Counted from the first letter of the stretch, positions 7,121-13,169 are shown. The stretch: 13,169 nucleotides of DNA from JAWPNA01 sp045402695 (GCA_045402695.1 JAWPNA010000259.1:1-13169), one strand, 5' to 3'. Notes: generated from the sequence alone by a model not told the origin. Numbers and translations: made by a program.

Positions 7121-7525
7121 ATGGCCATCACACCATACTTGTTATACGAAGACGTTGGCGGAGCACTGAAGTTTTTGGCCAAGGCGTTCGGATTCCGGAA
7201 GCACGGCGCCCAAGCGAAGGGCCCAGACGGCAAGATCAATCACGCCGCGATGCAGCGTGGCGATGACCTGATCATGATGGGATGCCCAGGGTCCGGTTAT
7301 CGCAACCCGAAGCGGCTCGGCCGGGCAACACAGAGCCTCTACGTCAATGTGGAGGATGTGGACAAACATTTTGAGCGCGCCAGGAAAGCAGGCGCGACCA
7401 TCCTCGAGGAACCAGCGGATACGCCGTACGGCCATCGCCGTTATGGTGCCGCAGATCCCGAAGGCCATCAATGGTACTTCGCACAGGAGATTCGCCGTCC
7501 GAACTCGAAACGGAAAACCCGATGA
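7121..7525 (+). CDS. VOC superfamily (glyoxalase/bleomycin-resistance-like) protein
   Basis: 134 residues in the beta-alpha-beta-beta-beta arrangement of the vicinal-oxygen-chelate fold. The first module starts ITPYLLYEDVGGALKFLAKA, with the phrase AFGFR typical of PhnB-like members. The second contains LYVNVEDVDKHFERARKAGA and closes with ADPEGHQWYFAQ. His41 and Glu114 are candidate metal ligands by position, but the set is not certain. Members of this family bind metals and act as lyases, dioxygenases or antibiotic-binding proteins; the substrate here is unknown. GGAAGGAG lies 8 nt before the ATG. Codon third positions carry more A and T than in the flanking operons, consistent with acquisition from elsewhere. 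Confidence 0.9.
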   Translation: MAITPYLLYEDVGGALKFLAKAFGFRKHGAQAKGPDGKINHAAMQRGDDLIMMGCPGSGYRNPKRLGRATQSLYVNVEDVDKHFERARKAGATILEEPADTPYGHRRYGAADPEGHQWYFAQEIRRPNSKRKTR

Positions 7526-7604
7526 AGAAGATGGAGCCGACTTGCCACTACGTTGCGACGGCGCGCGGTTCATTCGTGACCGTTATCCACACTTAAACCG
7601 TGCG

Positions 7605-7634
7605 GTGACGTCGCGGGTAATGCGGGCTTATCAT
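7605..7634 (+). promoter_or_regulatory. Putative promoter of the antitoxin gene
   Basis: GTGACG (7605-7610) and TATCAT (7629-7634) are separated by 18 bp and match the -35 and -10 consensus in four and five of six positions. The predicted start, near 7641, leaves a leader of about 20 nt that contains GGAGGA before the ATG at 7661. Antitoxins usually bind their own promoter, but no clear operator palindrome was seen. Confidence 0.4.
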
Positions 7635-7660
7635 GTCCTCATCGTCTGACCGGAGGAATC

Positions 7661-7849
7661 ATGAAAGGCGTTCAGTTCGTAGTCGACGAGAAGGGACACA
7701 AGACTGGCGTCGTCATCGACCTGAAGGAATACGCGGAGCTCTGGGAAGATTTTTACGGCATCGCGGCGGCCCGAGCCAGACGCAATGAGCCCCGCGAAAC
7801 CCTCGAGTCCGTCAGGCGGCGCCTGCGGCAAGTTGGTCGGTGCAAATGA
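7661..7849 (+). CDS. RelB/Phd-like antitoxin of a decayed toxin-antitoxin pair
   Basis: A 62-residue protein starting MKGVQFVVDEKGHKTGVVID, then a Leu/Glu-rich helix (LKEYAELWEDFYGI) and ARARRNEPRETLESVRRRL. This is the layout of small antitoxins paired with RelE/ParE-type toxins: an N-terminal strand/helix part and an acidic-basic C-terminal helix that wraps the toxin. GGAGGA lies about 3 nt before the ATG. The last few residues look replaced, because the toxin sequence in another frame begins within this gene's end. The antitoxin may still repress its promoter or neutralise related toxins. The family assignment is by pattern only. Confidence 0.75.
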   Translation: MKGVQFVVDEKGHKTGVVIDLKEYAELWEDFYGIAAARARRNEPRETLESVRRRLRQVGRCK

Positions 7850-7958
7850 TCTCCGGCGAATCCGAGTGGGTGACTATCGCGTCATCTATTCGGTCGATGA
7901 CCGGCGACGTGTCATCGAAATCCAACTGATCCGACGCCGACGAGACGCCTACCGCTAG
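7785..7958 (+). pseudogene. N-terminally truncated RelE/ParE-type toxin remnant
   Basis: In a frame different from the antitoxin's, the sequence reads KLVGANDLRRIRVGDYRVIY (from 7830), then a V-D-D turn and RRRRDAYR before TAG 7956-7958. This is the classic C-terminal half of RelE/ParE toxins. Full-length members have about 85-95 residues. Here only about 43 match, and an ATG at 7785 would add unrelated residues for a total of 57. The N-terminal helices, about 45 residues, are missing. Two commonly conserved positions also differ (the usual Trp in DLWRIR and His in RHRR are both Arg). The simplest reading is a deletion that joined the antitoxin's end to the toxin's middle. It is probably non-toxic. 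Confidence 0.8.
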
Positions 7959-8007
7959 TTTGGGGCGGCGGGCTAACACGCTGCACACGCTGACGGGAGT
8001 CCCGACG

Positions 8008-8268
8008 ATGCGAGCTCCGTTCACGAAGCTCCAGGGTCAGTATCTCGCGTTCATGACCGCGTACACCGCCGTGAACGACAGGCCGCCGGCGGAGGCCGAC
8101 ATGCAGCGCTACTTCCAGGTCACTCCGCCTTCCGTGCACAGCATGATCGTCACTCTCGAGAGGCGAGGATTTATCCTGCGAACGCCGGGCCGGGCACGGT
8201 CGATCAGGGTGCTCGTTCCCCGTGATGAGCTTCCAGCGCTCGTCCAGGAGGCAGGGCGGACGCGCTGA
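8008..8268 (+). CDS. Stand-alone LexA-type winged-helix DNA-binding protein
   Basis: 86 residues matching the N-terminal DNA-binding domain of LexA: LQGQYLAFMTAYTAVNDRPP (helix 1), DMQRYFQVTPPSVHSMIVTL (helix-turn-helix), then RRGFILRTPGRARSIRVL (wing). It lacks the C-terminal Ser/Lys autoprotease domain of true LexA, so it cannot self-cleave. The target is unknown. ATG 8008 is chosen because GGGAG precedes it by about 9 nt and homology starts there; the TTG at 7960 adds unrelated residues. A small inverted repeat, CGGGA-G-TCCCG (7994-8004), lies directly before the start and could be an operator or chance. The gene ends 8 bp before the convergent SafE-like gene. Confidence 0.85.
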   Translation: MRAPFTKLQGQYLAFMTAYTAVNDRPPAEADMQRYFQVTPPSVHSMIVTLERRGFILRTPGRARSIRVLVPRDELPALVQEAGRTR

Positions 8269-8276
8269 TCGGGACC

Positions 8277-8957
8277 TCAGAAGCTCGCGAGCGCCGGCAG
8301 GTGGTGCAGGTGGACCTGCGCCGAGAAGAAGGCCCGGGCGATCGCAGCCAAGCCCAGCGCGATCATGACGAACCCCGCGGAGCGGGCCATGAGAGTCGAG
8401 AGCGCGGGGCGCGCGCTCAGGTAGCTCGACGTCATTCCCAGCAACGCCAGCGCCGGCACGGTACCCGTCCCGAAGCAGAACATCGCGAGGGCGGCCGCCG
8501 GCATCGAGCCCAGCGTCATCACGTAAGCCAGCATGCCGTACACCATCCCGCAGGGCACGAAGCCGTTGAAGATCCCGAGAGCGAACGCGGACGCAGGCCT
8601 GGCGTCACGAATCAGGGCCGAGAGAATCCCGCAGACGGGTGACCCCTGGATCCACCGGGCGGCGCGCGGCGAGATCGAGGCCGGCGCCAGGCTCGCCGCT
8701 CCGGCGATGATCAGCAGCGCCCCGGACAGCAGGCCCAGCGGACGACCGTACTGATCGAGCCGCACCCCCGCGGCCGCCGTCAGCACGCCGAGAAAGACGT
8801 ACGTGGAGGTCTTCCCGGCGTGGTAAAGGAGCTGCAGCCACGCGGCGCGCGACGGCCGAGCCGGCGACGTGCGCAGCGCCACGGCGAAGCCGCCGCACAT
8901 CGCCGCGCAATGTCCCGAGAAGCCGAGGCCGGCGAGCAGCGAGAGCAGGTAGATCAC
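8277..8957 (-). CDS. SafE/UreH-like membrane transporter of the cbb3 oxidase operon
   Basis: 226 residues with about six hydrophobic helices. It carries the two signatures of the family often annotated sulfite exporter TauE/SafE or UreH-like (DsbD-related transmembrane fold): GHCAAMCGG (15-23, Cys17 and Cys21) and NGFVPCGMVYG (131-141, Cys136). A third Cys pair region (SPVCG, Cys109) and a His-rich C-terminus (HLHH, 217-220) may add metal contacts. Homologues commonly sit beside ccoI/ccoS, so a role in copper or other metal handling, or in redox supply for oxidase assembly, is likelier than sulfite export (inference). The start is GTG 8957, 9 nt after the preceding stop. It is the last visible gene of the operon. 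Confidence 0.87.
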   Translation of the reverse strand: MIYLLSLLAGLGFSGHCAAMCGGFAVALRTSPARPSRAAWLQLLYHAGKTSTYVFLGVLTAAAGVRLDQYGRPLGLLSGALLIIAGAASLAPASISPRAARWIQGSPVCGILSALIRDARPASAFALGIFNGFVPCGMVYGMLAYVMTLGSMPAAALAMFCFGTGTVPALALLGMTSSYLSARPALSTLMARSAGFVMIALGLAAIARAFFSAQVHLHHLPALASF

Positions 8958-8966
8958 GAAGGCACG

Positions 8967-9593
8967 TCACTCCGGCCGTGGCGCATAGGGAACGAACTTC
9001 CCCCACTGATCCACCAACAGCATCGTCCAGGCGAACACGAGGTGTGTGACGGCCGCGACCCAGAACGGGACCAGCATCACGATCCAGGCGCCTCCGAACA
9101 TCAGAGGCTGCAGCCAGATCAGCACCCCGTAGAAGTTCACGATCCACAATCCGAGCCCCATCGCCGTGGCCACGAGGAACCTGCGGGACGCTGGAGCTTT
9201 CTCGAACCACCGGCTCAGGACCACGTGAAACGCGATTCCGTAGAGCGACCCGGTCACCAGGTAGAGGCACGTGCCGATCCCCAGCGCGATACCCGACTCC
9301 AGGGTGAGCGCGTCCTCTCCCAAGGGGAAGGTGAGATAGACGCGGATGAGCTCCAAAGGATGTTGGCCGACCAGCAACGATCCGACGATGTTGAACAGGA
9401 GGCTCGCGGCGGCGCCCACCAGCCCCAGCAGGATCCCCGCCAGAACGTGAAACGCCATGTAGTAGTCGCGCGGGGGCCAGGACGAGACAGGACCGGGGCC
9501 CAGCTCCGCCTCCAGGCGCCTGGCCTCCGCCATCAGCCGCTCCAGCTCCAGTTGCATGGCGGCCCTCTCGGCGTCGGGCTGATGAGCGTTCAC
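8967..9593 (-). CDS. Unknown four-helix membrane protein in the cbb3 operon
   Basis: 208 residues. Residues 5-31 form a charged, coiled-coil-like helix (QLELERLMAEARRLEAELG). Then come four hydrophobic segments at about 46-74, 98-124, 139-163 and 167-194. Conserved-looking polar residues include His49, Asn68, His123, Asn153 and His184 within or near the helices. I do not recognise a named family; no heme-c motif, HMA or rhodanese signature is present. GTG 9593 is chosen because it overlaps the ccoI stop (GTGA) and has GGAGGT 9 nt upstream; ATG 9557 is an alternative. Its place between ccoI and the SafE-like gene suggests an accessory or assembly role for the oxidase, which is inference only. 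Confidence 0.85.
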   Translation of the reverse strand: MNAHQPDAERAAMQLELERLMAEARRLEAELGPGPVSSWPPRDYYMAFHVLAGILLGLVGAAASLLFNIVGSLLVGQHPLELIRVYLTFPLGEDALTLESGIALGIGTCLYLVTGSLYGIAFHVVLSRWFEKAPASRRFLVATAMGLGLWIVNFYGVLIWLQPLMFGGAWIVMLVPFWVAAVTHLVFAWTMLLVDQWGKFVPYAPRPE

Positions 9594-11767
9594 GTCGTGG
9601 GCACCTCCATCGTTCGCAGGGCGGCAGCCGGGCTTTCGCGGCGCGGTCCATCTTCGTTCCCGGCGGCGCCCCCGGCTCTGAGCGAGTTGCCGGCCACAAA
9701 CAGGCTGCTGCCGATCATCGCCAGCGCCGCGAGCAACGGCTGCAGACGGCCCGCCATCGCCGCCGGGATCAGGACGAGATTGTACGCGAAGGCCCAGAAG
9801 AGATTCACGTGGATCGCGCGCAGCGCGTGGCGCGCCGTCCTCACCAGCCACGGGAGCCGAGCCACATCATCGTCCAGCAAGCTGATGTCCGAAGCGTCCC
9901 TCGACACGCCGTCACCGCATCCCAGCGAGATCGAGACGCTGCAACGCGCCAGCGCCGGAGCGTCATTGAGCCCCTCTCCCACCATCGCCGCCGGCCCGCC
10001 GCGCGATTCCGAGGCGGCGATCTCCTCCATCTTCCCGGAAGGAGAAAGACCGGCCCTGACCTCCACGCCGGGCCCGAGCGCGAGGCGACCCGCCCTGTCC
10101 CGCGAGTCTCCCGTGAGGACACAGACGCCGAGCCCCATCCGCCGCAGCTCGGCAAGAGCGTCGGCGGCCCCCGCCCGCAGGCGCTCCTCGAAGAAGAAGC
10201 TTCCCATCATTCTGCCATCCACCGTCAGGTGCGCGGCCGGCCCCGCGCCCGCGTCCGTTTCGTCGGCGCTCAGCCCCATCTGGCGCATCATCTGAGCTCC
10301 ACCGATGGCTGCGCCGCCCACGCTCCGTCCCGCAAGATCGACGTCCCCGCGCACCCCCACGCCCGGATGGACCGTCACGTTGCGGGCCGGGACCGGCAGG
10401 ATGCCGCGCTCCGCCGCGCACGAGAGGATCGCCCCGGCCAACGGGTGCGCGCAGGCCGTCTCCAGCGCGGCCGCCAGCTCGAGGATCTCCTCCTCGGTGG
10501 CGCCGGTGGCCGGCACGATGCGGGCGACGCGCGGTTTGCCATCGGTGAGCGTGCCCGTCTTGTCGAAGAAGACGGTCCTGACGGAGGCCAGCCGTTCGAG
10601 CGCGGCGCCCGAGCGAATGACGATGCCGCGCTTCGCGGCCCGCCCCATCGCCCTCCAGACCGCCAGCGGCGTGGCGAGCCCCAGCGCGCACGGACAGGCG
10701 ATCAGCAGGACCGATAGCCCGTTCATGAGCCCCGAGGCGAGGTCCTGCCGCCATGTCCAGAAGGCGGCGGTGCACGCCGCCGCGGCCCCGGCCGCCGGCA
10801 GGAAGGCCGCCGCGATCCGATCGGCGCGCAGCTCGATGGGGGCGCGCGAGGCGCGCGCTTCGTCCAGCAGCCGCGCGATGCGCGCGGCCATCCGATCGCC
10901 TCCGGCCGCAGTCACCCGGAAGAGGAACGCGCCGTCCAGGCTGGTGGTGCCGGCGAGCAGACGCGAGCCAGGAGACTTTCGCACCGGCAGCGACTCGCCC
11001 GTCAACGACGACTCGTCCACCCCTCCCTCCCCCTCGATCACGTCGCCGTCGGCCGGCACGCGCGCGCCCGCCGGCAACCGCACGATCTCCCCGACGGCCA
11101 GATCGTCCACGCTCACCTCGACGAGCAGCCCCTCGCGCATCACCCGGGCCACCCCCGACTCCCGCGACAGATGTTCTCCCATCTCCTCGGCGGCCCGCGA
11201 TCGGGCCCGCGCCTCCAGGTAGCGTCCGAGCGTCACGAGCACCAGCACCATGCACGCCGTCTCGAAATAGACGCCGCCGCTTCCGCGCAGCGTGTTCCAC
11301 GCGCTCAACCCGAAGGCTGCCATCGCTCCGGCCGCGATGAGCGAGTCCCCGCCCGCACCCCCAAGGCCGAAGCCGCGCACACCGTTCGCCAGGATCGGCC
11401 AACCCAGAATCACCAGCACCGGCGCCGAGAACAGCAGCAGCACGTAGCGGAACAGGCCGGTCATCCCCGTGTACAGCGGGTCCGTTCCCCCCGCCCCGGC
11501 GGGCTCGCCGGGATACAACACCAGGCTCAGCGCCATCACGTTCATGGAGAGAAACGCGGCCAGCCCCAATCTCGCGAGGATCCAGGACGGCTCGCCGCGA
11601 TCTGCGGACGACCCGGCCACCTGGCTCATGAGGGCGCAGCCGTAGCAGCAGAAGACCCTCTCGGCCGGGGAGCCACGCGCGCCCGGGCGCTGCTGCACAC
11701 CCAGGCCGCATTGCGCGCAGCGCGACGCCGCGTCACGCGCGCCTTCCATGGCTCGACGTGCCGTCAT
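9590..11767 (-). CDS. ccoI: CcoI/FixI-like copper-translocating P1B-type ATPase
   Basis: 725 residues. P1B ATPase motifs are in order: TGES (256-259), the copper-type transmembrane motif CPC (358-360), the phosphorylated Asp402 in DKTGTLT, HP (441-442) in the nucleotide domain, TGDSRD (552-557) and GEGLNDAP (597-604). The usual GDGxND is GEGLND here. The N-terminus has the Cys pattern typical of CcoI/FixI (C17-x2-C20 and FCCYGC, C40, C41, C44), but no separate HMA domain (GMTCxxC) follows before the first helix. CcoI exports copper for assembly of the CcoN heme-copper centre. ATG 11767 is chosen because it overlaps the upstream stop by 4 bp; the longer reading from 11860 runs through the neighbouring gene. 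Confidence 0.93.
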   Translation of the reverse strand: MTARRAMEGARDAASRCAQCGLGVQQRPGARGSPAERVFCCYGCALMSQVAGSSADRGEPSWILARLGLAAFLSMNVMALSLVLYPGEPAGAGGTDPLYTGMTGLFRYVLLLFSAPVLVILGWPILANGVRGFGLGGAGGDSLIAAGAMAAFGLSAWNTLRGSGGVYFETACMVLVLVTLGRYLEARARSRAAEEMGEHLSRESGVARVMREGLLVEVSVDDLAVGEIVRLPAGARVPADGDVIEGEGGVDESSLTGESLPVRKSPGSRLLAGTTSLDGAFLFRVTAAGGDRMAARIARLLDEARASRAPIELRADRIAAAFLPAAGAAAACTAAFWTWRQDLASGLMNGLSVLLIACPCALGLATPLAVWRAMGRAAKRGIVIRSGAALERLASVRTVFFDKTGTLTDGKPRVARIVPATGATEEEILELAAALETACAHPLAGAILSCAAERGILPVPARNVTVHPGVGVRGDVDLAGRSVGGAAIGGAQMMRQMGLSADETDAGAGPAAHLTVDGRMMGSFFFEERLRAGAADALAELRRMGLGVCVLTGDSRDRAGRLALGPGVEVRAGLSPSGKMEEIAASESRGGPAAMVGEGLNDAPALARCSVSISLGCGDGVSRDASDISLLDDDVARLPWLVRTARHALRAIHVNLFWAFAYNLVLIPAAMAGRLQPLLAALAMIGSSLFVAGNSLRAGGAAGNEDGPRRESPAAALRTMEVPTT

Positions 11768-11967
11768 CTCGCGAGCCACGCTTTCAGGTCGGGCAGGTAG
11801 TACAGCAGCGCGTAGATGGCCCCCCACGCCATGAATCCGATCCAGAACAGCGCCAGCCACCAGGGAAACCGGCTCCCCTGGTAGGTCTGGTACGAGTGCT
11901 CCGGTGACGGCTCCGCAGGCGTCCCCGGAGGCAGAGGAGGCGGCACCCCGTCATGCCGCCCGTTCAT
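11764..11967 (-). CDS. Small single-helix protein resembling the CcoP membrane anchor, without heme sites
   Basis: 67 residues: a Pro-rich, soluble N-terminus (about 1-32), one membrane helix (about 35-57) and a short tail. The segment FPWWLALFWIGFMAWGAIYA followed by LLYYLPDLKAW resembles the N-terminal anchor of CcoP/FixP (P-x-W-W-x-x-x-F ... Y-x-x-x-Y-P), but there is no CxxCH. It may be a heme-free remnant or functional analogue of CcoP or CcoQ (inference). The start ATG overlaps the upstream stop (ATGA), and GAGGAGAGGA lies just upstream within the preceding gene. Its own stop overlaps the ccoI start in the same way. Confidence 0.8.
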   Translation of the reverse strand: MNGRHDGVPPPLPPGTPAEPSPEHSYQTYQGSRFPWWLALFWIGFMAWGAIYALLYYLPDLKAWLAR

Positions 11968-12284
11968 GGAGTCCTCTCCTCATCGAGCCGGTCCAGCTCC
12001 GCCTCGGTTTCAAGCAGCCGGAGCTTCGGTTCCTCGATGTCGTGATAGTGCCCCCGCAGGAACGCCCACACCGCCAGGCACAGGAACCCCATCGTCGCGA
12101 GGAAGTAGCTCACCACGGTCGCGACGGCGAAGCCGGGAAGCTCCCCCGTGCTCGCCGTGCTGATGAACTCGTACAGCTTGTAGAGGAAGCTCGCTCCCCC
12201 CACCATCACGGCCAGACCCACACCCCACGTGAGGATTCGCCGCCACATCAGGGCACGGCCCTCCGACTTCGTCCGCGGGGTCAT
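11964..12284 (-). CDS. CcoS-like cbb3 oxidase assembly protein with an extra N-terminal membrane helix
   Basis: 106 residues with two hydrophobic segments (about 15-37 and 50-76). The second is followed by WAFLRGHYHDIEEPKLRLLE, which resembles the CcoS/FixS signature W-x4-G-[QH]-[FY]-x-D-[LI]-E-x-P-x2-R-[LM]-L. CcoS is needed for cofactor insertion into the cbb3 oxidase. True CcoS is about 50-70 residues with one helix, so the first 45 residues here are an addition. A charged, Glu/Leu-rich tail ends the protein. ATG 12284 overlaps the ccoO stop (ATGA) and has GGAG 5 nt upstream; a longer reading from 12341 only adds residues from the ccoO region. The assignment to CcoS is by motif and is moderate. 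Confidence 0.75.
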   Translation of the reverse strand: MTPRTKSEGRALMWRRILTWGVGLAVMVGGASFLYKLYEFISTASTGELPGFAVATVVSYFLATMGFLCLAVWAFLRGHYHDIEEPKLRLLETEAELDRLDEERTP

Positions 12285-12931
12285 GGCTTCTCCGAGAGCA
12301 GCAGCGGAGCTTCGGGCTGCTCGGCCCAGCTTCCCAACCACTGCACGTACGTCACGATCGCGAGGCCGCGATCATTGGGCTGCGGCGCCCTATCATGCCC
12401 TGAGGGACGCTCGAAGAACCACTGGAACGACGGCATGACGGATGACGGAACCACGTCGCGCGGCTCCCAGAAGTGCGCCACGTGCCAGTCGTTGGAATGC
12501 CGGCCCGCGGAGCGGATCAGGTCGGGCCCCACCCTGCGCGTGCCGAACATCTGCGGAAGCTGCAGCTCGTTGACGTACTCGCCCGGATACGAGACGACGC
12601 CGAAGCGCCGGTCCTCGTTCGACACGGGACGCACGAACTGCGAGTGGCAGTGCCAGCATCCCTCGGCGCGGTATACCTCGATGCCCAACCGCAGCGCCCG
12701 GGCGTACGCCGCCGTGTCGGGTCGACCGAAGTGCTTCGCGAACGAGGCCGGGTAGCGCGCCGCGAGGTCCGCGAACTCGGGAAGCGGCGCGGCCGCCAGA
12801 TCCTCCACACTTTGCATCGGGATGTCGCTCAGCACCTGCCAGGGCAGCCACGCCTCCACCACCACCGATAGGCCGAAGAAGGCCAGCCCGGCCACCAGCA
12901 CGATCGTGCCGAATCTCTCAAGCGGGTTCAT
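12281..12931 (-). CDS. ccoO: cbb3-type cytochrome c oxidase subunit II (CcoO)
   Basis: 216 residues: one N-terminal membrane helix (about 8-27), then a periplasmic cytochrome c domain with the heme-attachment motif CWHCH (92-96). The downstream Met166 in SSVMPSF is the likely axial ligand, and the phrases GTRRVGPDL, SNDWHVAHF and EPRDVVPSSVMP are characteristic of CcoO. It passes electrons to the CcoN catalytic subunit. The loop between the heme motif and GTRRVGPDL reads VVSYPGEYVNELQLPQMFG, a variant unlike the classic proteobacterial YGHYS form. ATG 12931 has GAGGGG 5 nt upstream; ATG 12946, which overlaps the ccoN stop (ATGA), would add five residues and is possible. Confidence 0.93.
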   Translation of the reverse strand: MNPLERFGTIVLVAGLAFFGLSVVVEAWLPWQVLSDIPMQSVEDLAAAPLPEFADLAARYPASFAKHFGRPDTAAYARALRLGIEVYRAEGCWHCHSQFVRPVSNEDRRFGVVSYPGEYVNELQLPQMFGTRRVGPDLIRSAGRHSNDWHVAHFWEPRDVVPSSVMPSFQWFFERPSGHDRAPQPNDRGLAIVTYVQWLGSWAEQPEAPLLLSEKP

Positions 12932-12942
12932 CGGTTCCCCTC

Positions 12943-13169
12943 TCATGGCGCCACCGGCGCGTGGCTCGTCGCGGGCGACGGCCTTCTCGCCGTGAGCCAC
13001 AGGTTGCCGAAGAAGAGAACCTGCCCGGCCGCGATCACGAAGCCGGCCAGGGCGCGCACGGCCCAGAACGGATACGACGCCCGCAGCGACGCCTCCGGCC
13101 TGTGCGTCATCGAGCGGGCGCCGTGGGGCGTCGTCGGCATGGTCCTGCCCGCGACGCATTCCGCGCCGA
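12943..13169 (-). CDS. ccoN: cbb3-type cytochrome c oxidase subunit I (CcoN), C-terminal end (partial at right edge)
   Basis: The frame is open from the right edge to a TGA at 12945-12943. The end reads SLRASYPFWAVRALAGFVIA followed by ...FFGNLWLTARR, which matches the last membrane helix of CcoN (consensus SxRPYYxxRALGG...xYNLWxT). Only about 75 residues are in the window. The heme- and copper-binding helices lie outside, so the catalytic residues cannot be checked. The stop overlaps an ATG (12946) in front of ccoO. Confidence 0.8.
   Translation of the reverse strand, partial: GAECVAGRTMPTTPHGARSMTHRPEASLRASYPFWAVRALAGFVIAAGQVLFFGNLWLTARRPSPATSHAPVAP

Noticed and set aside
8269..8276. Terminator between the LexA-like and SafE-like genes
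   Set aside because: Only 8 bp separate the convergent stops, and no hairpin with a T-run is present.
8820..10295. Plus-strand open frame of 491 codons
   Set aside because: It lies antisense to the SafE-like, four-helix and ccoI genes, whose motifs are clear. The product is Arg/Ser/Pro-rich without domains.
9963..11711. Second minus-strand frame of 582 codons inside ccoI
   Set aside because: It is an alternative reading frame of the P-type ATPase; the ATPase frame carries every motif in order.
11768..11860. Extended start of ccoI at 11860
   Set aside because: It would run through most of the 67-aa gene. The ATGA overlap at 11767 and the N-terminal Cys cluster fit the shorter form.
12281..13159. 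Long N-terminal extension of ccoO up to 13159
   Set aside because: The extension overlaps the C-terminal coding end of ccoN and reads as Arg/Ala-rich filler. The membrane anchor of CcoO begins right after ATG 12931.
1..13169. CRISPR array, tRNA, rRNA or riboswitch
   Set aside because: No regularly spaced repeats, cloverleaf-like sequence or recognisable conserved RNA motif was found on reading the window; weak non-coding RNAs cannot be excluded without covariance models.

Overview
The window is GC-rich, has no RNA genes or transposases, and reads like the chromosome of an uncultivated, Gram-negative-type soil or sediment bacterium. The phylum (for example Acidobacteriota, Eisenbacteria or Rokubacteria) is a guess and cannot be fixed from this sequence. 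Microaerobic energy metabolism is indicated by a cbb3-type high-affinity cytochrome oxidase operon, a tryptophanase next to a universal stress protein, and a persulfide dioxygenase.

Layout. Left (3-2353, plus strand): the tail of an unrecognised gene, then tryptophanase (tnaA) and a UspA-family protein as one unit. This unit converges, with a 20-bp tail-to-tail overlap, on a minus-strand pair (5593-2334): a membrane-anchored MutS-like ATPase translationally coupled (ATGA) to a persulfide dioxygenase with two rhodanese domains. Middle (about 5600-8270, plus strand): a patch of small accessory genes with visibly less GC-biased third codon positions. They are a 102-aa conserved protein, a CPBP intramembrane protease, a VOC/glyoxalase protein, an antitoxin followed by the headless remnant of its RelE/ParE-type toxin, and a stand-alone LexA-type winged-helix protein. 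Right (13169-8277, minus strand): a compact operon, ccoN (partial) - ccoO - CcoS-like protein - small CcoP-anchor-like protein - ccoI copper ATPase - unknown four-helix membrane protein - SafE/UreH-like exporter. Five successive junctions are 4-bp start/stop overlaps, so the operon looks built for coupled translation. CcoI and the SafE-like protein would handle copper for the CcoN heme-copper centre.

The most interesting structure is an ungapped 81-bp direct repeat (5531-5611 and 6986-7066; 70 of 81 positions identical by eye). Each copy holds the first codons of the MutS-like gene plus a -10 element that reads on both strands. The left copy belongs to the intact gene. The right copy is an orphan 5' relic lying just upstream of the VOC gene. 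The repeats bracket about 1.4 kb carrying two genes, as expected if a segment was inserted at, or duplicated with, the 5' end of the MutS-like gene. Other points: the cbb3 operon shows no diheme CcoP in the visible part, and the toxin gene has lost its N-terminal half through an apparent deletion that fused it to the antitoxin's end.
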